Source: Gramella sp. KN1008 (GTDB taxonomy: Bacteria > Bacteroidota > Bacteroidia > Flavobacteriales > Flavobacteriaceae). Taken from it: a stretch of DNA of 64,000 nucleotides. Shown here piece by piece: positions 43,538-54,886 of this stretch. The position numbers and the translations under genes are program-made. Each line of letters opens with the position of its first letter. The first letter of the stretch is position 1. The stretch is taken from the NCBI RefSeq assembly GCF_004332155.1, contig NZ_SJDV01000003.1:434001-498000 (forward strand), given 5' to 3'. The notes below the pieces were generated by a model that saw only the letters and a program-made list of their open reading frames with translations, did no database searches and was not told the origin of the DNA.

Positions 43538-46114
43538 ATGCGAATATTTTTTCTGTGTGTATTTCTATGCAATGTCTTAACAGTTTGGGCTCAGAAACCT
43601 AAAGGAAATATTGTTGAATATTTTGGTAAAGAGAAGGTTGAAGATATTCACGAAGGCGAATTATATCATGTATTTAAAAAAGCCTTAATTTTTAAAAAAG
43701 AAAACTTTCCTGAAGTAGCAGAAGCTGTAGTATATGACCCACTTTTATTTGAATATATAGGTGAAAGCAATAGTAATATTCAAGCAGGGAAAATTGCCGG
43801 CGAAAATTATAAGGATGAACCTGTGAAATGGGACCCAACTTCAGTAAATGATAAAAATGAATTTGAAGATTTGGGTTCTGGTTACCTTTACCTGGAATTC
43901 AATTCGGATACAGATTCAATAGTATTATTTGAAGCTTCAGGACATACGAATGTTTTAATAAATGGTTACCCGCATGAAGGCGATCATTATGACTTTGGTT
44001 GGAGTTTAGTGCCGGTTAAACTTAAAAAAGGTAAAAATGAATTCCTTCTTTCTGCAGGTCGCTTCCCTCGTATGCGAGCTCGTCTTATTAAACCTGCAAA
44101 GAAGCTCCAAATTACTCCGCGCGATATGACGTTGCCAGATATTTTGAAAGGAGAAGAAGAGAATTTTCCTGCAGCAGTCAGAATTGTGAACTCTGATAAT
44201 AGAAGTATTAAGGATTTCAAAATTATCGCGCGAATAGATGGGGAAATGGTAGAAACTAAGATTGATGAAATTCCGTCTTTATATGTACGTAAAATCCCTT
44301 TTGAAATACCAGCACCAAAAAATATAGGGAAAAAAGAGAAGGTTAATTTGAATCTCGAGCTTCATAATTCTGAAGGAAAAATTATAGATACATATACTAC
44401 AATACTTCCGGTTAAGTCTAAGTATCAGCATCATAAAAGAACCTTTTTTAGTGATATAGATGGGAGCGTTCAGTATTATAGTGTAGCACCATCTTTAGAT
44501 ACGATTAATCCAAATCAGGCCTTGTTTTTGTCCTTGCATGGAGCCTCGGTTGAGGCAGTTAATCAGGCAAATGCATACAAACAGAAAGACTGGGGACATA
44601 TAGTTGCACCTACCAATCGGCGGCCTTTTGGTTTTGCCTGGGAAGATTGGGGACGTTTAGATGCTCTGGAAGTTCTTTCTCACGCCGAAAAGATGTGGAA
44701 TACGAATCCTTCTACAACCTACTTAACCGGGCACTCAATGGGTGGCCATGGAACATGGTATCTTGGAGTTACATATCCTGATAAATTCGCAGCAATCGCT
44801 CCAGCCGCCGGATATCCAGATTTATTGGGGTATCGTGAAAGTTTTTTAAAAAGGATTTCTAAAAACCATGTAATGCTGGAAGAACGATTTAATATGAATG
44901 AAGAAGAATTCTTAGAAAAGACTAATCTTAAATTCAAATCTGAAAAAGAAGAGCGGATGAACGCCTTGATAAGGAGTGCTGGAAATACGAGCCGAACTCT
45001 AGAGTTAATAGAGAATTACTTGCATTTTGGTATATATGTTTTACATGGAGAAGATGATACAGTTGTGCCTACTTTTATAGCGCGAGAAATGAGAGAACGG
45101 TTGGGAGAATTCCATAATGATTTTGCATATTATGAATATCCAGAAGGCACCCATTGGTATGGCGATCATAGCATGGATTGGCCCTTAATTTTTGATTATT
45201 TCAAAGTTCATTCGCAAAAACCTCAGGAGGATCTGAAAAAATTTAAGTTTAAAACTGCTTCTCCTGGAGTTTCTGAGAAAGCATATTTTATAAAAATACT
45301 TCAACAGAAAGAACCATTCGAAATAAGTGCTTTTTCTTTTGAGAAAGACAGCACCATTTGGAATTTGACCACTAAGAATATTCACACATTAGAGCTGGAT
45401 TTAAGAAAAATTCAAAATCGACCTACCTCTATTTTAATTGATGGTAATAAATTAGTTGTTCCCGATACAGGGCTGAGTCTAATTTTATCTGAAGATCAAA
45501 ATTCATGGCAATTTACAAAGCGACCTGAAAAGAAGGAAAAAGGTCCCCACAGGGCTGGTGGGTTTAAAAATGTCTTTAGACATAATCCAGTTTTGGTTTA
45601 TGCAACGCATGGAACAGAGAAGGAGAATGATTGGTACTATAATCGCGCAAAATATGATGCTGAGAAGTTTTATTATCGCGCCAATGGTGATTTAACATTA
45701 ATTGCTGATTCTGAATTCATTCTTTCACAATATCCCGATAGAAACATAATTTTATATGGAAATAGCGACAACAATTCAGCATGGGATAAGCTTTTAAAAA
45801 AATCGCCAATCCAGGTTTCGAAAGGCAAAATGCAGTTTGATGAAGAGATAATAGAGGGAAGGAATTGGGGGAGTTATTTCATTTATCCAAGAATGGATAG
45901 CGAGATTGCCAGTATAGGAGTAATAAGCGCCACAGGTGAAGAAGGAATGAAAGCTGCCTGGGCCAATGATTATCTTTTAAATGGTACATTTTATCCTGAT
46001 TTTATGATTTTTAATGGGAAATTGGGTCAGGAAGGATTAACCGGAGTAAAGGCTGCCGGGTTTTTTGACAATAACTGGAGTTTGGACAATGCTAAAATGG
46101 AATGGAATAAATAA
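43538..46114 (+). CDS. Secreted alpha/beta-hydrolase (prolyl-oligopeptidase/acetyl-esterase type)
   Basis: 858 residues with a signal peptide (residues 1-18, ending WAQ). A beta-rich N-terminal half (about 20-310) includes a lectin-like section (YLYLEFNSDTDSIVLFEASGHTNVLINGY). The hydrolase domain (about 310-570) has the nucleophile Ser400 in TGHSMGGHG, the acid at Asp506 or Asp507 in HGEDDTVVP and the base His539 in GTHWYGDH. A C-terminal beta-rich region follows. The architecture fits glycan deacetylases or peptidases that work with glycosidases. The gene pairs with a GH29 fucosidase 58 bp downstream, so removal of acyl groups from fucosylated glycans is a fair inference. Codons are more A/T-ending than in the nuo or RND genes. 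Confidence 0.8.
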   Translation: MRIFFLCVFLCNVLTVWAQKPKGNIVEYFGKEKVEDIHEGELYHVFKKALIFKKENFPEVAEAVVYDPLLFEYIGESNSNIQAGKIAGENYKDEPVKWDPTSVNDKNEFEDLGSGYLYLEFNSDTDSIVLFEASGHTNVLINGYPHEGDHYDFGWSLVPVKLKKGKNEFLLSAGRFPRMRARLIKPAKKLQITPRDMTLPDILKGEEENFPAAVRIVNSDNRSIKDFKIIARIDGEMVETKIDEIPSLYVRKIPFEIPAPKNIGKKEKVNLNLELHNSEGKIIDTYTTILPVKSKYQHHKRTFFSDIDGSVQYYSVAPSLDTINPNQALFLSLHGASVEAVNQANAYKQKDWGHIVAPTNRRPFGFAWEDWGRLDALEVLSHAEKMWNTNPSTTYLTGHSMGGHGTWYLGVTYPDKFAAIAPAAGYPDLLGYRESFLKRISKNHVMLEERFNMNEEEFLEKTNLKFKSEKEERMNALIRSAGNTSRTLELIENYLHFGIYVLHGEDDTVVPTFIAREMRERLGEFHNDFAYYEYPEGTHWYGDHSMDWPLIFDYFKVHSQKPQEDLKKFKFKTASPGVSEKAYFIKILQQKEPFEISAFSFEKDSTIWNLTTKNIHTLELDLRKIQNRPTSILIDGNKLVVPDTGLSLILSEDQNSWQFTKRPEKKEKGPHRAGGFKNVFRHNPVLVYATHGTEKENDWYYNRAKYDAEKFYYRANGDLTLIADSEFILSQYPDRNIILYGNSDNNSAWDKLLKKSPIQVSKGKMQFDEEIIEGRNWGSYFIYPRMDSEIASIGVISATGEEGMKAAWANDYLLNGTFYPDFMIFNGKLGQEGLTGVKAAGFFDNNWSLDNAKMEWNK

Positions 46115-46172
46115 TAGCATTAGATTAATAGTGGATTTATAAAACTACCGGAATAAAATAATTAAATCAGTT

Positions 46173-47978
46173 TTGAAGAAGCCTAAATTAATTTTAAGTA
46201 TCGCTATTGTAATAGCCCTTATGTTAGATTCTGTTGCTGCACAAACTAATGATGAGAATCTTATAAAGAAGCTGGAGAACCGGGAAAACCCTCAATGGTT
46301 TAAAGATGCAAAATTAGGTATCTTCATTCACTGGGGACTTTATTCTGTCCCGGCTTATGGAGGGAAAGAGTCTTATGGAGAATGGTTTTTAAGGGGAATT
46401 CAAACTAAGGATTCATTACGAACAAGTTTTCTGGAAAACACTTATGGAGAAGATTTTACCTATAATGATTTTACTAAATTATTCCGGGCAGAACTTTTTA
46501 ATCCGGAAGATTGGGCGAAGCTTTTTAAAAAGGCAGGTGCAAAATATGTAGTTCTGGTGTCTAAACATCATGATGGTTATACTTTATGGCCAAGTAAATA
46601 TAACCGGAACTGGAATAGTGTGGATACAGGCCCCCATCGAGATATTGTTAAGGAGCTTACCGATGCCGTTAGAGAGGAAGGGTTAAAAATGGGACTTTAC
46701 TATTCCCTGGCAGAATGGAACCATCCTCTTCATCGATGGTATACAGATCCTCATGATAGCATACACGATTATGTTGATCACTACATGATTCCTCAGTTTA
46801 AAGAATTGGTAAGTACCTATAAACCAAAGCTTGTTTTCAGTGATGGCGAATGGTTTAATACAGCAAAGCAATGGCATTCTGCGGAATTAATCAATTGGTA
46901 TTATGATCTAATTGGAGATGAAGCCATAGTAAATAATCGTTGGGGACGCGGAATTGACATTGGTTTCCTTACCCCGGAATATAGTTCTGGAATTATAGAA
47001 GTTAATCGGCCCTGGGTTGAAGTGCGGGGAATAGGACGCTCGTTTGGATTGAACCGGAATGAAGACCTCGAAGCATATGGAACACCAGCTGAACTTATAA
47101 AACGTTTTGTCGAAACTGTAGCAAATGGAGGTGGAATGATTTTGAATGTTGGTCCAAAGGCCGATGGTCAAATTCCTATGATTCAGCAGGAAAGATTGGT
47201 TCAACTGGGGAATTGGCTAAGCATCAATGGGGAAGCTATTTATGGTTCAAAACCGTACCAGATTCGAACAGTGGAAAAAGATATTAAAGTCTTGCACATT
47301 GATAAGGAAATAGATTTTAACTGGGTTCGTAATTCACCATTACCAAAAATTCGTGAAGATGATTTCTCTGCTCAGTGGGAAACCTATATGAAAGTTCCAA
47401 AAACGGGTAATTATACTTTTAAATTAAATGCTGATGATGAAGCTAGGTTAATTTTAAACGGGGATGTATTAATCAATCAAAATTTTTCTGGTAATGAAAA
47501 TCAGGCTGAAGTTATGCGTGATGCTAGCTATAATGGGGGCGAAGCTTCTGTTTACCTGAATGAAAAAGAGGTTTATAGGCTAAAGATCGATTTTAAGGAG
47601 CATAAACAAAATGCACATATTCAGCTATTATGGAAACAACAAAAAACTGATTCATTTTCGGTAGTGCCATCCTCCGTGTTTTATCTGGATAAAGATCTTT
47701 CTGAATATGGTTTGAGTGCCTTATATCAATCTAAAAATACAAGTTTGGCGTATACACAAAATGAAGGGAATATTTATGCTATCAGTTTTTATTGGCCGGA
47801 AGATGAATTAATCCTGGATATTCCAAACCCGGGAGCTGGAACCAGATTAAAACTATTAGGTTTAGACCGGGAATTGGATTGGCGATATGAAAATGGAAAG
47901 TTGATAATCGATACTTCATCGATTCAATTTGATGAAATGCCAAGTTACCATGCCTGGACTTTTAAAATTCAAAAATGA
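46173..47978 (+). CDS. Secreted alpha-L-fucosidase (GH29) with a C-terminal PA14-like domain
   Basis: 601 residues. Translation most likely starts at TTG 46173, because the KKPKLILSIAIVIAL signal peptide is lost if the first ATG (codon 17) is used. The GH29 barrel begins WFKDAKLGIFIHWGLYSVPAY; the nucleophile is predicted at Asp224 in FSDGEWF, the position equivalent to the T. maritima enzyme's Asp224. GGGMILNVGPKADGQIP closes the barrel. Residues about 400-510 (TYMKVPKTGNYTFKLNADDEARLILNGD) have the PA14 pattern, a carbohydrate-binding add-on. No SusC/SusD pair is present, so this is not a full polysaccharide-utilisation locus. Confidence 0.9.
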   Translation: MKKPKLILSIAIVIALMLDSVAAQTNDENLIKKLENRENPQWFKDAKLGIFIHWGLYSVPAYGGKESYGEWFLRGIQTKDSLRTSFLENTYGEDFTYNDFTKLFRAELFNPEDWAKLFKKAGAKYVVLVSKHHDGYTLWPSKYNRNWNSVDTGPHRDIVKELTDAVREEGLKMGLYYSLAEWNHPLHRWYTDPHDSIHDYVDHYMIPQFKELVSTYKPKLVFSDGEWFNTAKQWHSAELINWYYDLIGDEAIVNNRWGRGIDIGFLTPEYSSGIIEVNRPWVEVRGIGRSFGLNRNEDLEAYGTPAELIKRFVETVANGGGMILNVGPKADGQIPMIQQERLVQLGNWLSINGEAIYGSKPYQIRTVEKDIKVLHIDKEIDFNWVRNSPLPKIREDDFSAQWETYMKVPKTGNYTFKLNADDEARLILNGDVLINQNFSGNENQAEVMRDASYNGGEASVYLNEKEVYRLKIDFKEHKQNAHIQLLWKQQKTDSFSVVPSSVFYLDKDLSEYGLSALYQSKNTSLAYTQNEGNIYAISFYWPEDELILDIPNPGAGTRLKLLGLDRELDWRYENGKLIIDTSSIQFDEMPSYHAWTFKIQK

Positions 47979-48172
47979 GACATTTACTAATGATTTATAG
48001 CAATTTCAAAAGAAAGATTAAGGTGGGCTTGCTAGGAAGTGTTAGCTGCAGTTTTCTCAAATAAAAGTCAGAAACAAATGCGTGGCCTGGAGCCATAGAG
48101 AAAGCTACCAGCCCCTTATCTCATCGGAAATTTGTCTTCTGAAGTTAAGTAGTTTCCAGAAATCCAGTCCTT

Positions 48173-48547
48173 TTACTGCCCAACCTTTGCCATCTCCATA
48201 GTTGAGTGAATACTATTAAGAAAAGTATCTACTTCAAAAGGCTTTGGAATAAAATTATTTGCTCCGGCAGCAATGCAGATTTCTTCAGAGCCATCAAGCC
48301 CAGACATCATTAGTATGGGAATATTTGAGATACCATCGGTATTTCGTATGTCTGCACAGATTTCGGTTCCATCAATTCCTTTTAATAATTTGTCTAATAT
48401 CACCAGATCAAATTTATCTTCAAGAAGATTTTCAATTGTTGTTCTTGGAAGTCTAACCAGACTTACCTCGTGCCCATGCATTTCCAGTTGGTCCTTAAGT
48501 ATTAGTCCCAGATGGTAATCGTCCTCAACCAGTAAAATTTTGCTCAT
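48173..48547 (-). CDS. Stand-alone CheY-like response regulator
   Basis: A receiver domain only, 124 residues. The full catalytic set is present: Glu8-Asp9-Asp10, the phosphoacceptor Asp in LVILDKLLKGIDG (about residue 52), the switch Ser in MMSGLDG and Lys in IPKPFEV. It is divergent from the giant hybrid kinase (330 bp between starts) and may be one of its phosphotransfer partners. No output domain. Confidence 0.9.
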   Translation of the reverse strand: MSKILLVEDDYHLGLILKDQLEMHGHEVSLVRLPRTTIENLLEDKFDLVILDKLLKGIDGTEICADIRNTDGISNIPILMMSGLDGSEEICIAAGANNFIPKPFEVDTFLNSIHSTMEMAKVGQ

Positions 48548-48877
48548 GTGTATTGTTTTGGTGAATTGGTGATTTTTGACAGATCTGTATTAAATAAGGA
48601 GGTTTTTATTAATATTACCTATCTATTTACAAAAGGTGTCTTTCCTTATTTGATAAAACTATCGCAAATATTTACCTATTTACAATTGTCTAACACTATT
48701 TCGGAATTCTAATCTGCGGCAAAAATAGGTTTAGTAAAGATTTTTCCTCAACTTTTCACATAAATTTCACACAACTTTTAGATATAAAAGGCTTTTTTTA
48801 CATCCTGTTAAGATCAGACACCTACTGCATCTTTTCCCAGCTTACTTTATTTAGTTAATTAAAATTTTCTAATTAAA
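48548..48877. other. Divergent intergenic region between the receiver gene and the hybrid kinase
   Basis: 330 bp of AT-rich DNA. It contains a direct repeat of the core TTACCTAT(CTAT)TTACAA at 48615-48632 and TTACCTATTTACAA at 48672-48685, 57 bp apart, which could be paired binding sites. No CRP/FNR-like palindrome. Promoters are not clear by eye. Confidence 0.4.
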
Positions 48878-51800
48878 ATGTCAAAAAAGACCACGTCCCC
48901 GAAAACAAAAAGTAAAACCACTACGAAAAAATCTACGTCTACAAAGCGAACAATTGTTAAAAAATCACGGAGAGTTCCTCATGATGAGATGTTCAAGGAT
49001 AACGATTATGTCCATGAACAGTTAGATCGTCTGATCTTCGCCCTGGAAGCATTTAGGGAAGGTGATATTTCCGTCCGACTCTCAAAGGAACGCAACGACA
49101 AATTCGCTGATCTTGCAGAGGCCTACAATACGATGGTTGAAATGATTGGGGGTGTGAGTACCGAGGTATCACGTATCTCCCGTGTGGGTGGTATTGAAGG
49201 TAACCTTGACGCCCGTGCTGAATTTAAAGCTTCTAGTGGGGTGTGGAAGGACATGATCGACAACATTAACATCCTTATTGAAGCGATCGCGAAACCGGTA
49301 CTTGAGGTAAGCAGGATCCTTAACAGTATTGCTGCAGGAAAACTGGAAGATAAATTCAGCCTTACCGTAACGGGTGACTTTAGAGCCATGGCCGATGTAA
49401 TTAACCGAACCCTTGGCAGTTTGAACATTTTTGCCGAACAGGTAACCCAGGTGGCACGTGAGGTGGGTGTGGAAGGAAAACTTGGAGGACAGGCGAACGT
49501 TCCTAACGTATCAGGGACCTGGAAAGATCTTACCGATAATGTAAACCAGATGGCAAGTAACCTGACGGAGCAGGTAAGGGAAATTGCCGGGGTAACCACG
49601 GCGGTGGCCGATGGGGATCTCTCCAGAAAAATTACCGAAGAAGGAAAAGGAGGGGAAGTACTGGGCTTATCTACTACCATTAACAGGATGGTGGACTCCC
49701 TGAACATTTTTGCTGCTGAGGTTACCAATGTGGCCCGTGAGGTGGGTGTGGAAGGAAAACTGGGAGGACAGGCCGATGTACCTGATGTGGCCGGTACCTG
49801 GAAAGATCTTACGGTGAACGTAAACACGATGGCCTCGAACCTAACAGCTCAGGTGCGGGAGATCGCTGAAGTAGCGACTTCCGTTGCGAATGGTGACCTT
49901 TCCAAGAAAATTTCGATCAACGTAAAAGGGGAGATCGCGGAATTAAAGGATACGATCAACCAGATGGTGGACTCTCTGAATATCTTCTCAGACGAGGTAA
50001 CCCGTGTGGCCCGTGAGGTGGGAACTGAAGGTAAACTGGGAGGTCAGGCCGAAGTGCCCGATGTGGCAGGTACCTGGAAAGACCTTACCGATAATGTAAA
50101 TACCATGGCGAGTAACCTTACCAACCAGGTACGGGAAATTGCCTCGGTAACCACAGCGGTGGCACAGGGGGATCTTTCACAAAAAATTACCGAAGAAGGA
50201 AAAGGGGGTGAGGTATTGATCCTTTCCAATACCATCAACAGCATGGTTGACTCGTTAACCTTATTCGCGGCCGAGGTAACCCGTGTGGCCCGTGAGGTGG
50301 GAACTGAAGGTAAACTGGGAGGTCAGGCAACCGTACCTAGTGCCGCCGGTACCTGGAAAGATCTTACTGATAATGTAAATATAATGGCGAGTAACCTTAC
50401 CACCCAGGTAAGGGAGATCGCGAATGTAGCGACTGCGGTAGCGAATGGTGACCTTTCTCAAAAGATCACCATTGATGTAAAAGGGGAGATCGCTGAACTT
50501 AAGGATACGATCAACCAGATGGTGGACTCGCTGAACATCTTCTCTGACGAGGTAACACGTGTGGCACGTGAGGTGGGAACCGAAGGGATTCTGGGAGGTC
50601 AGGCGAAGGTGCCTGATGTAGCGGGAACCTGGAAAGACCTTACCGATAATGTGAATTACATGGCATCGAATCTTACCACTCAGGTGCGGGAGATCGCGAA
50701 TGTGGCTACCGCGGTGGCAAAAGGGGATCTTGCCCAGAAAATTGCCATTGAAGCCAAAGGGGAGATCGCGGAGCTTAAAGAGACCATCAACACGATGGTG
50801 GACTCGCTGAACATCTTCTCTGATGAGGTAACGCGGGTGGCACGTGAGGTAGGTACCGAAGGTATTCTGGGAGGTCAGGCAGAAGTTCCAAACGTTGGTG
50901 GTGCCTGGCTGGAATTGACAGAGAACGTAAATACGATGGCCTCGAACCTTACTACTCAGGTACGGGAAATCGCATCGGTGACCAAAGCGGTTGCGAATGG
51001 GGATTTATCTAAAAAGATTTCCGAAGAAGAAAAAGGGGGAGAGGTACTGGAACTCTCTACTATCATCAATACGATGGTGGACTCCCTGAATATTCTTTCT
51101 AACGAGGTAACTCGTGTGGCACGTGAGGTGGGTACCGAAGGAATGCTGGGTGGTCAGGCCGAAGTGCCAAACGTTGGTGGTGCCTGGCTGGATCTTACCG
51201 ATAACGTGAATACCATGGCAAGTAACCTTACAAGCCAGGTGAGGGAGATTGCCAACGTAGCGACAGCCGTAGCGAACGGTGACCTTTCAAGAAAGATATC
51301 CATTGATGTAAAAGGGGAGATCGCAGAACTTAAGGAAACCATTAACCAGATGGTGGACTCGCTGAACATTTTCGCCGCGGAGGTAACGCGTGTGGCACGT
51401 GAAGTGGGTACCGAAGGTAAACTGGGTGGACAGGCCAAAGTACCGAATGTCGCAGGTACCTGGAAGGGATTGACCGATAATGTGAACACGATGGCTTCCA
51501 ACCTTACCACTCAGGTACGGGAGATCGCCTCGGTAACCACAGCGGTTGCGAATGGTGACCTTTCACAAAAGATTTCCGAACAGGGGAAAGGTGGAGAAGT
51601 ACTGGAGCTTTCTACTACCATTAACATCATGGTGGACGCCCTTAACATATTTGCAGATGAGGTAACCAACGTGGCCCGTGAAGTGGGTACGGAAGGTATT
51701 CTTGGAGGCCAGGCTGAAGTGCCTAACGTAGCCGGTTCCTGGAAAGATCTTACAGACAATGTGAACCAGATGGCAAGTAACCTTACTTCCCAGGTACGTG

Positions 51801-54800
51801 ATATTGCGGGAGTATCTACGGCACTTGCACGAGGTGATTTCTCCAGAAAGATTGATGTAGAAGTAAAAGGGGAAGTTCAGGAGCTTAAAAATAACATTAA
51901 CGCGATGGTTGACTCCTTCACCACGATTGTAAAAGCAGCAAATACCATTGCTGAAGGGAATTTCTCTATAGAGATGCCACTGCGTAGTGAGGCCGACCAA
52001 CTAGGGATCGCCCTGAACTCGATGACCGAGAACCTGAAACGTATTTCGGAAGAGAATGAGAACGAAGCATGGATTAAAACCGGGCAGGCCGGACTTAACG
52101 ACAGGATGCGTGGAGAGCAGGATATTCTTACTCTTTCCAAAAATATTATTTCTTATCTCACCAAATATCTGGATGGGCAGGTTGGTGTGATTTATCTGGC
52201 TGAAAAGCATAAAGATAAAAAGCAATTAAGAATGACCGGTTCTTATGCTTTCACACATAGAAAATCACTGAAAACCACATTTGATTTTGGAGAAGGACTT
52301 GTAGGGCAGGCTGCTTTAGAGAAAGAAGCTATTGTACTTTCAGGCCTACCCGAAGATTATATAAGTGTTTCCTCGGGTCTTGGGAAAAGAGAACCCAGGC
52401 ATATTCTGGTCCAGCCTTTCATTATTGATGGCGAGGTTAAGGGAGTGATAGAAATTGGTTCATTCAAGTCTTTTAACGATAACCAGCTGGAACTGGTACG
52501 TTCAGTAGGAGAAAACATAGCAATTACTACCAACTCTGCTCTGGATAGGGAAAAAATGAAAGATCTCCTGGAAGAATCACAGCGACAGTCTGAAGAACTG
52601 TTGAAACAACAGGAGAAATTAAAGATACAGAGTAAGGAACTGCAGATGGCCAATGACGATCTTGAATCGAAAACGAAAGATCTCGAGATGCAGAAAGAAG
52701 ATCTGCAATCCAGCAGGGTAGAAGTGGAACGCAAAGCGAAGGAACTGGAACTTGCCAGTAAATATAAATCAGAATTCCTGGCAAATATGTCCCATGAATT
52801 GAGGACACCGCTAAACAGCCTTCTGATTCTTTCTAAGGATCTTAGCGATAACAGGAAAGGTAACTTGTTCAAAGATCAGCAAAAATCTGCGAGCATCATT
52901 TATGAAGGTGGTTTGAGCCTGCTGAACCTTATTAATGATATTCTCGATCTTTCAAAAGTGGAAGCAGGGAAACTGCAGATTCATCCCGAAGAAGTGCCAA
53001 TCGAGAGCATTATAAATAACCTTCAGAATCAGTTCGAGCCATTGGCAAAATCCAAAAAACTGAAATTTGCCATAAGAACGAAGTCTAATGCACCGGAAAA
53101 CATTATCACAGATGGGCAACGACTGGAACAGATCGTCAAAAATCTGATTTCAAACGCTATCAAATTCACGGAAAAAGGATCGGTCAACGTTTCGATAGGT
53201 AAACCTGATGAAAGTGTAAGTTTTAGGGAAATCACTCTTTCAAGATCAGAGGTTCTGGAAATTTCGGTCCAGGATACCGGTATAGGTATTCCCGAAGCGA
53301 AAAGGATGATGATTTTTGAGGCCTTCCAACAGGCCGAAGGAGGAATTAGCCGCCAGTATGGAGGTACGGGCCTGGGCTTGACAATTTCAAGAGAGCTATC
53401 AAGATTATTGGGCGGGGAGATACATATTGAGAGCGCTGAAGGAGAAGGTAGTGTGTTTAAAGTTTATATTCCCACAGATCTTACCAGTGCTCCCATAACA
53501 GAAAAAGACGACGCTATTTCCTCATACCAGCGAGCGAAATATGAGAAGTCCCAACATAATGGAAACCGGGAGTTGCCTGAACCTAAATCGGCCGATATTC
53601 CTGAGTCCTATATCCCTGACGATAGGGAAAATATGAAGATTTCAGATTATTCTTTACTGGTTATTGATGAAGACAAATTTCTTGCACAAACTGTCAGGAA
53701 ATTAGCTAAGGATTATGGCTTTAAACTGCTTTTTGCAAGGGATGGAAAAGAAGGAATGAAACTGGCAGCCCAGTTTCAGCCAAATGGTATCCTGATGAAC
53801 GATCAGTTATCAGACATGAAAGGGAGCATCGTACTGGATCATCTGAAATTCAATTTGCAAACCAGGCATATTCCAGTTTATCTAATGGCAGCGGAAGATC
53901 TAAGTCGCGAAGCCCTTGGTAAAGGTGCGATAGGTTTTGGTTCAAAACCTGTCTCCTCTAAAAAAGTGGAAGCCGTTATACAAAAGATGCAGGATTTATA
54001 CGATTCTGAGGTGAGAGAGGTATTGGTTATTGAGGATGATAAGGCCACCTTAAAAGCAATTAAAAGCATTCTTGAAAATAAAGAAATAAAGATATCTACG
54101 GCAACCACAGGGAAGGATGCCTTAAGAAAACTCAGATCCAAGCGCTTTGATTGTATGATTCTCGATCTTAAATTACCTGATATTAGCGGCATTGAGGTGC
54201 TGAAGAGACTAAAGGCCGGTGAAAAAGCAAATGATGTTCCTGTCGTGGTTTATACCGGTAAGGAACTTACAAAAAAGGAAGTAAAGGAACTGTATCAGTT
54301 TACAGACAGCATCCTTGTGAAGGGGGCTTCTTCACCAGAATTTCTATTAGAAGAGGTTTCATTATTTATACATTTTGAGGAGAGCAAGTTCTCACCCGGA
54401 CAAAAAAAGATAATGGCCGATCTTCATGACCCAAAGCATGTATTAAAGGGTAAAAAAGTTCTTCTTGTAGATGATGATAAACGCAATTCCTATGCGCTAT
54501 CCAAAACTTTGAAAGATTCAGGGATGAAGGTGGTGATAGCTGATAACGGAAAAATAGCGATAGATAAACTTGAAGAAGAAAAGGATATTGATATCGTATT
54601 AATGGATGTGATGATGCCGGTTATGAATGGTTATGAAGCAACCACAACGATAAGGGAAAACCCAGCGTACCGGGATCTGCCTATTATTTCCCTTACAGCG
54701 AAGGCAATGCCTGAAGATAAGGCCAAAAGCCTGGAGGCCGGGGCAAATGATTATCTCACCAAACCGGTGAATATCGATAAGTTGCTAAGTATGATGAGAT

Positions 54801-54817
54801 TGTGGTTATACAAATAA
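48878..54817 (+). CDS. Soluble poly-HAMP hybrid histidine kinase with GAF and three receivers
   Basis: 1979 residues without a signal peptide or membrane helix, so cytoplasmic. In order: a basic N-terminus ([12 protein letters not shown]...); a divergent HAMP-like unit (about 55-188); nine nearly identical units of 92-93 residues (189-1020); a further HAMP-like piece; a GAF domain (about 1080-1220); a long coiled coil (1225-1295); HisKA with His1306 in [11 protein letters not shown]; HATPase_c (DTGIGIP, GGTGLGL; to about 1535); and three receivers with phosphoacceptors at Asp1642, Asp1763 and Asp1910. The first receiver lacks the usual Ser/Thr switch (MAAED). The layout resembles fungal group III (Nik1/Os-1) osmosensing kinases and related bacterial proteins. 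Partners and stimulus are unknown; the divergent CheY-like gene is a candidate. Confidence 0.92.
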   Translation: MSKKTTSPKTKSKTTTKKSTSTKRTIVKKSRRVPHDEMFKDNDYVHEQLDRLIFALEAFREGDISVRLSKERNDKFADLAEAYNTMVEMIGGVSTEVSRISRVGGIEGNLDARAEFKASSGVWKDMIDNINILIEAIAKPVLEVSRILNSIAAGKLEDKFSLTVTGDFRAMADVINRTLGSLNIFAEQVTQVAREVGVEGKLGGQANVPNVSGTWKDLTDNVNQMASNLTEQVREIAGVTTAVADGDLSRKITEEGKGGEVLGLSTTINRMVDSLNIFAAEVTNVAREVGVEGKLGGQADVPDVAGTWKDLTVNVNTMASNLTAQVREIAEVATSVANGDLSKKISINVKGEIAELKDTINQMVDSLNIFSDEVTRVAREVGTEGKLGGQAEVPDVAGTWKDLTDNVNTMASNLTNQVREIASVTTAVAQGDLSQKITEEGKGGEVLILSNTINSMVDSLTLFAAEVTRVAREVGTEGKLGGQATVPSAAGTWKDLTDNVNIMASNLTTQVREIANVATAVANGDLSQKITIDVKGEIAELKDTINQMVDSLNIFSDEVTRVAREVGTEGILGGQAKVPDVAGTWKDLTDNVNYMASNLTTQVREIANVATAVAKGDLAQKIAIEAKGEIAELKETINTMVDSLNIFSDEVTRVAREVGTEGILGGQAEVPNVGGAWLELTENVNTMASNLTTQVREIASVTKAVANGDLSKKISEEEKGGEVLELSTIINTMVDSLNILSNEVTRVAREVGTEGMLGGQAEVPNVGGAWLDLTDNVNTMASNLTSQVREIANVATAVANGDLSRKISIDVKGEIAELKETINQMVDSLNIFAAEVTRVAREVGTEGKLGGQAKVPNVAGTWKGLTDNVNTMASNLTTQVREIASVTTAVANGDLSQKISEQGKGGEVLELSTTINIMVDALNIFADEVTNVAREVGTEGILGGQAEVPNVAGSWKDLTDNVNQMASNLTSQVRDIAGVSTALARGDFSRKIDVEVKGEVQELKNNINAMVDSFTTIVKAANTIAEGNFSIEMPLRSEADQLGIALNSMTENLKRISEENENEAWIKTGQAGLNDRMRGEQDILTLSKNIISYLTKYLDGQVGVIYLAEKHKDKKQLRMTGSYAFTHRKSLKTTFDFGEGLVGQAALEKEAIVLSGLPEDYISVSSGLGKREPRHILVQPFIIDGEVKGVIEIGSFKSFNDNQLELVRSVGENIAITTNSALDREKMKDLLEESQRQSEELLKQQEKLKIQSKELQMANDDLESKTKDLEMQKEDLQSSRVEVERKAKELELASKYKSEFLANMSHELRTPLNSLLILSKDLSDNRKGNLFKDQQKSASIIYEGGLSLLNLINDILDLSKVEAGKLQIHPEEVPIESIINNLQNQFEPLAKSKKLKFAIRTKSNAPENIITDGQRLEQIVKNLISNAIKFTEKGSVNVSIGKPDESVSFREITLSRSEVLEISVQDTGIGIPEAKRMMIFEAFQQAEGGISRQYGGTGLGLTISRELSRLLGGEIHIESAEGEGSVFKVYIPTDLTSAPITEKDDAISSYQRAKYEKSQHNGNRELPEPKSADIPESYIPDDRENMKISDYSLLVIDEDKFLAQTVRKLAKDYGFKLLFARDGKEGMKLAAQFQPNGILMNDQLSDMKGSIVLDHLKFNLQTRHIPVYLMAAEDLSREALGKGAIGFGSKPVSSKKVEAVIQKMQDLYDSEVREVLVIEDDKATLKAIKSILENKEIKISTATTGKDALRKLRSKRFDCMILDLKLPDISGIEVLKRLKAGEKANDVPVVVYTGKELTKKEVKELYQFTDSILVKGASSPEFLLEEVSLFIHFEESKFSPGQKKIMADLHDPKHVLKGKKVLLVDDDKRNSYALSKTLKDSGMKVVIADNGKIAIDKLEEEKDIDIVLMDVMMPVMNGYEATTTIRENPAYRDLPIISLTAKAMPEDKAKSLEAGANDYLTKPVNIDKLLSMMRLWLYK
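49442..51937 (+). repeat. Nine in-frame tandem repeats of 276/279 bp encoding HAMP-type units
   Basis: Unit starts at 49442, 49721, 49997, 50276, 50552, 50828, 51107, 51383 and 51662, each beginning VT(R/N/Q)VAREVG(T/V)EG. Units are of two kinds, distinguished by the second half: 93 residues with (E)KGGEVL-LS (kind A) or 92 residues with VKGEIAELK (kind B). The order is A-B-A-B-B-A-B-A-B. Some unit junctions are identical at the DNA level over more than 50 bp (for example around 49997 and 50276), a sign of recent duplication or gene conversion. Confidence 0.93.
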
Positions 54818-54886
54818 TTTAAAACAATACCACATCCAAATAAGAACCTGGGAATAAAAGGATCGTGCGATAAGGAGGAAACTGAT

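Noticed and set aside
43102..48169. Nine-base repeat AATCCAGTC in the tRNA-Pro T-arm and again near 48161, as possible attachment sites of an island
   Set aside because: Nine bases is within what chance allows when any part of the tRNA end is accepted, and no integrase is present.
49123..49827. 234-codon frame antisense to the HAMP repeats, and several similar ones through 52.2 kb
   Set aside because: They are complements of the repeated units and repeat with the same period; no start context or motif of their own.
49442..51937. Regularly spaced repeats considered as a CRISPR-like array
   Set aside because: Units are 276-279 bp, in frame and translated as HAMP domains; there are no short repeats with unique spacers and no cas genes.
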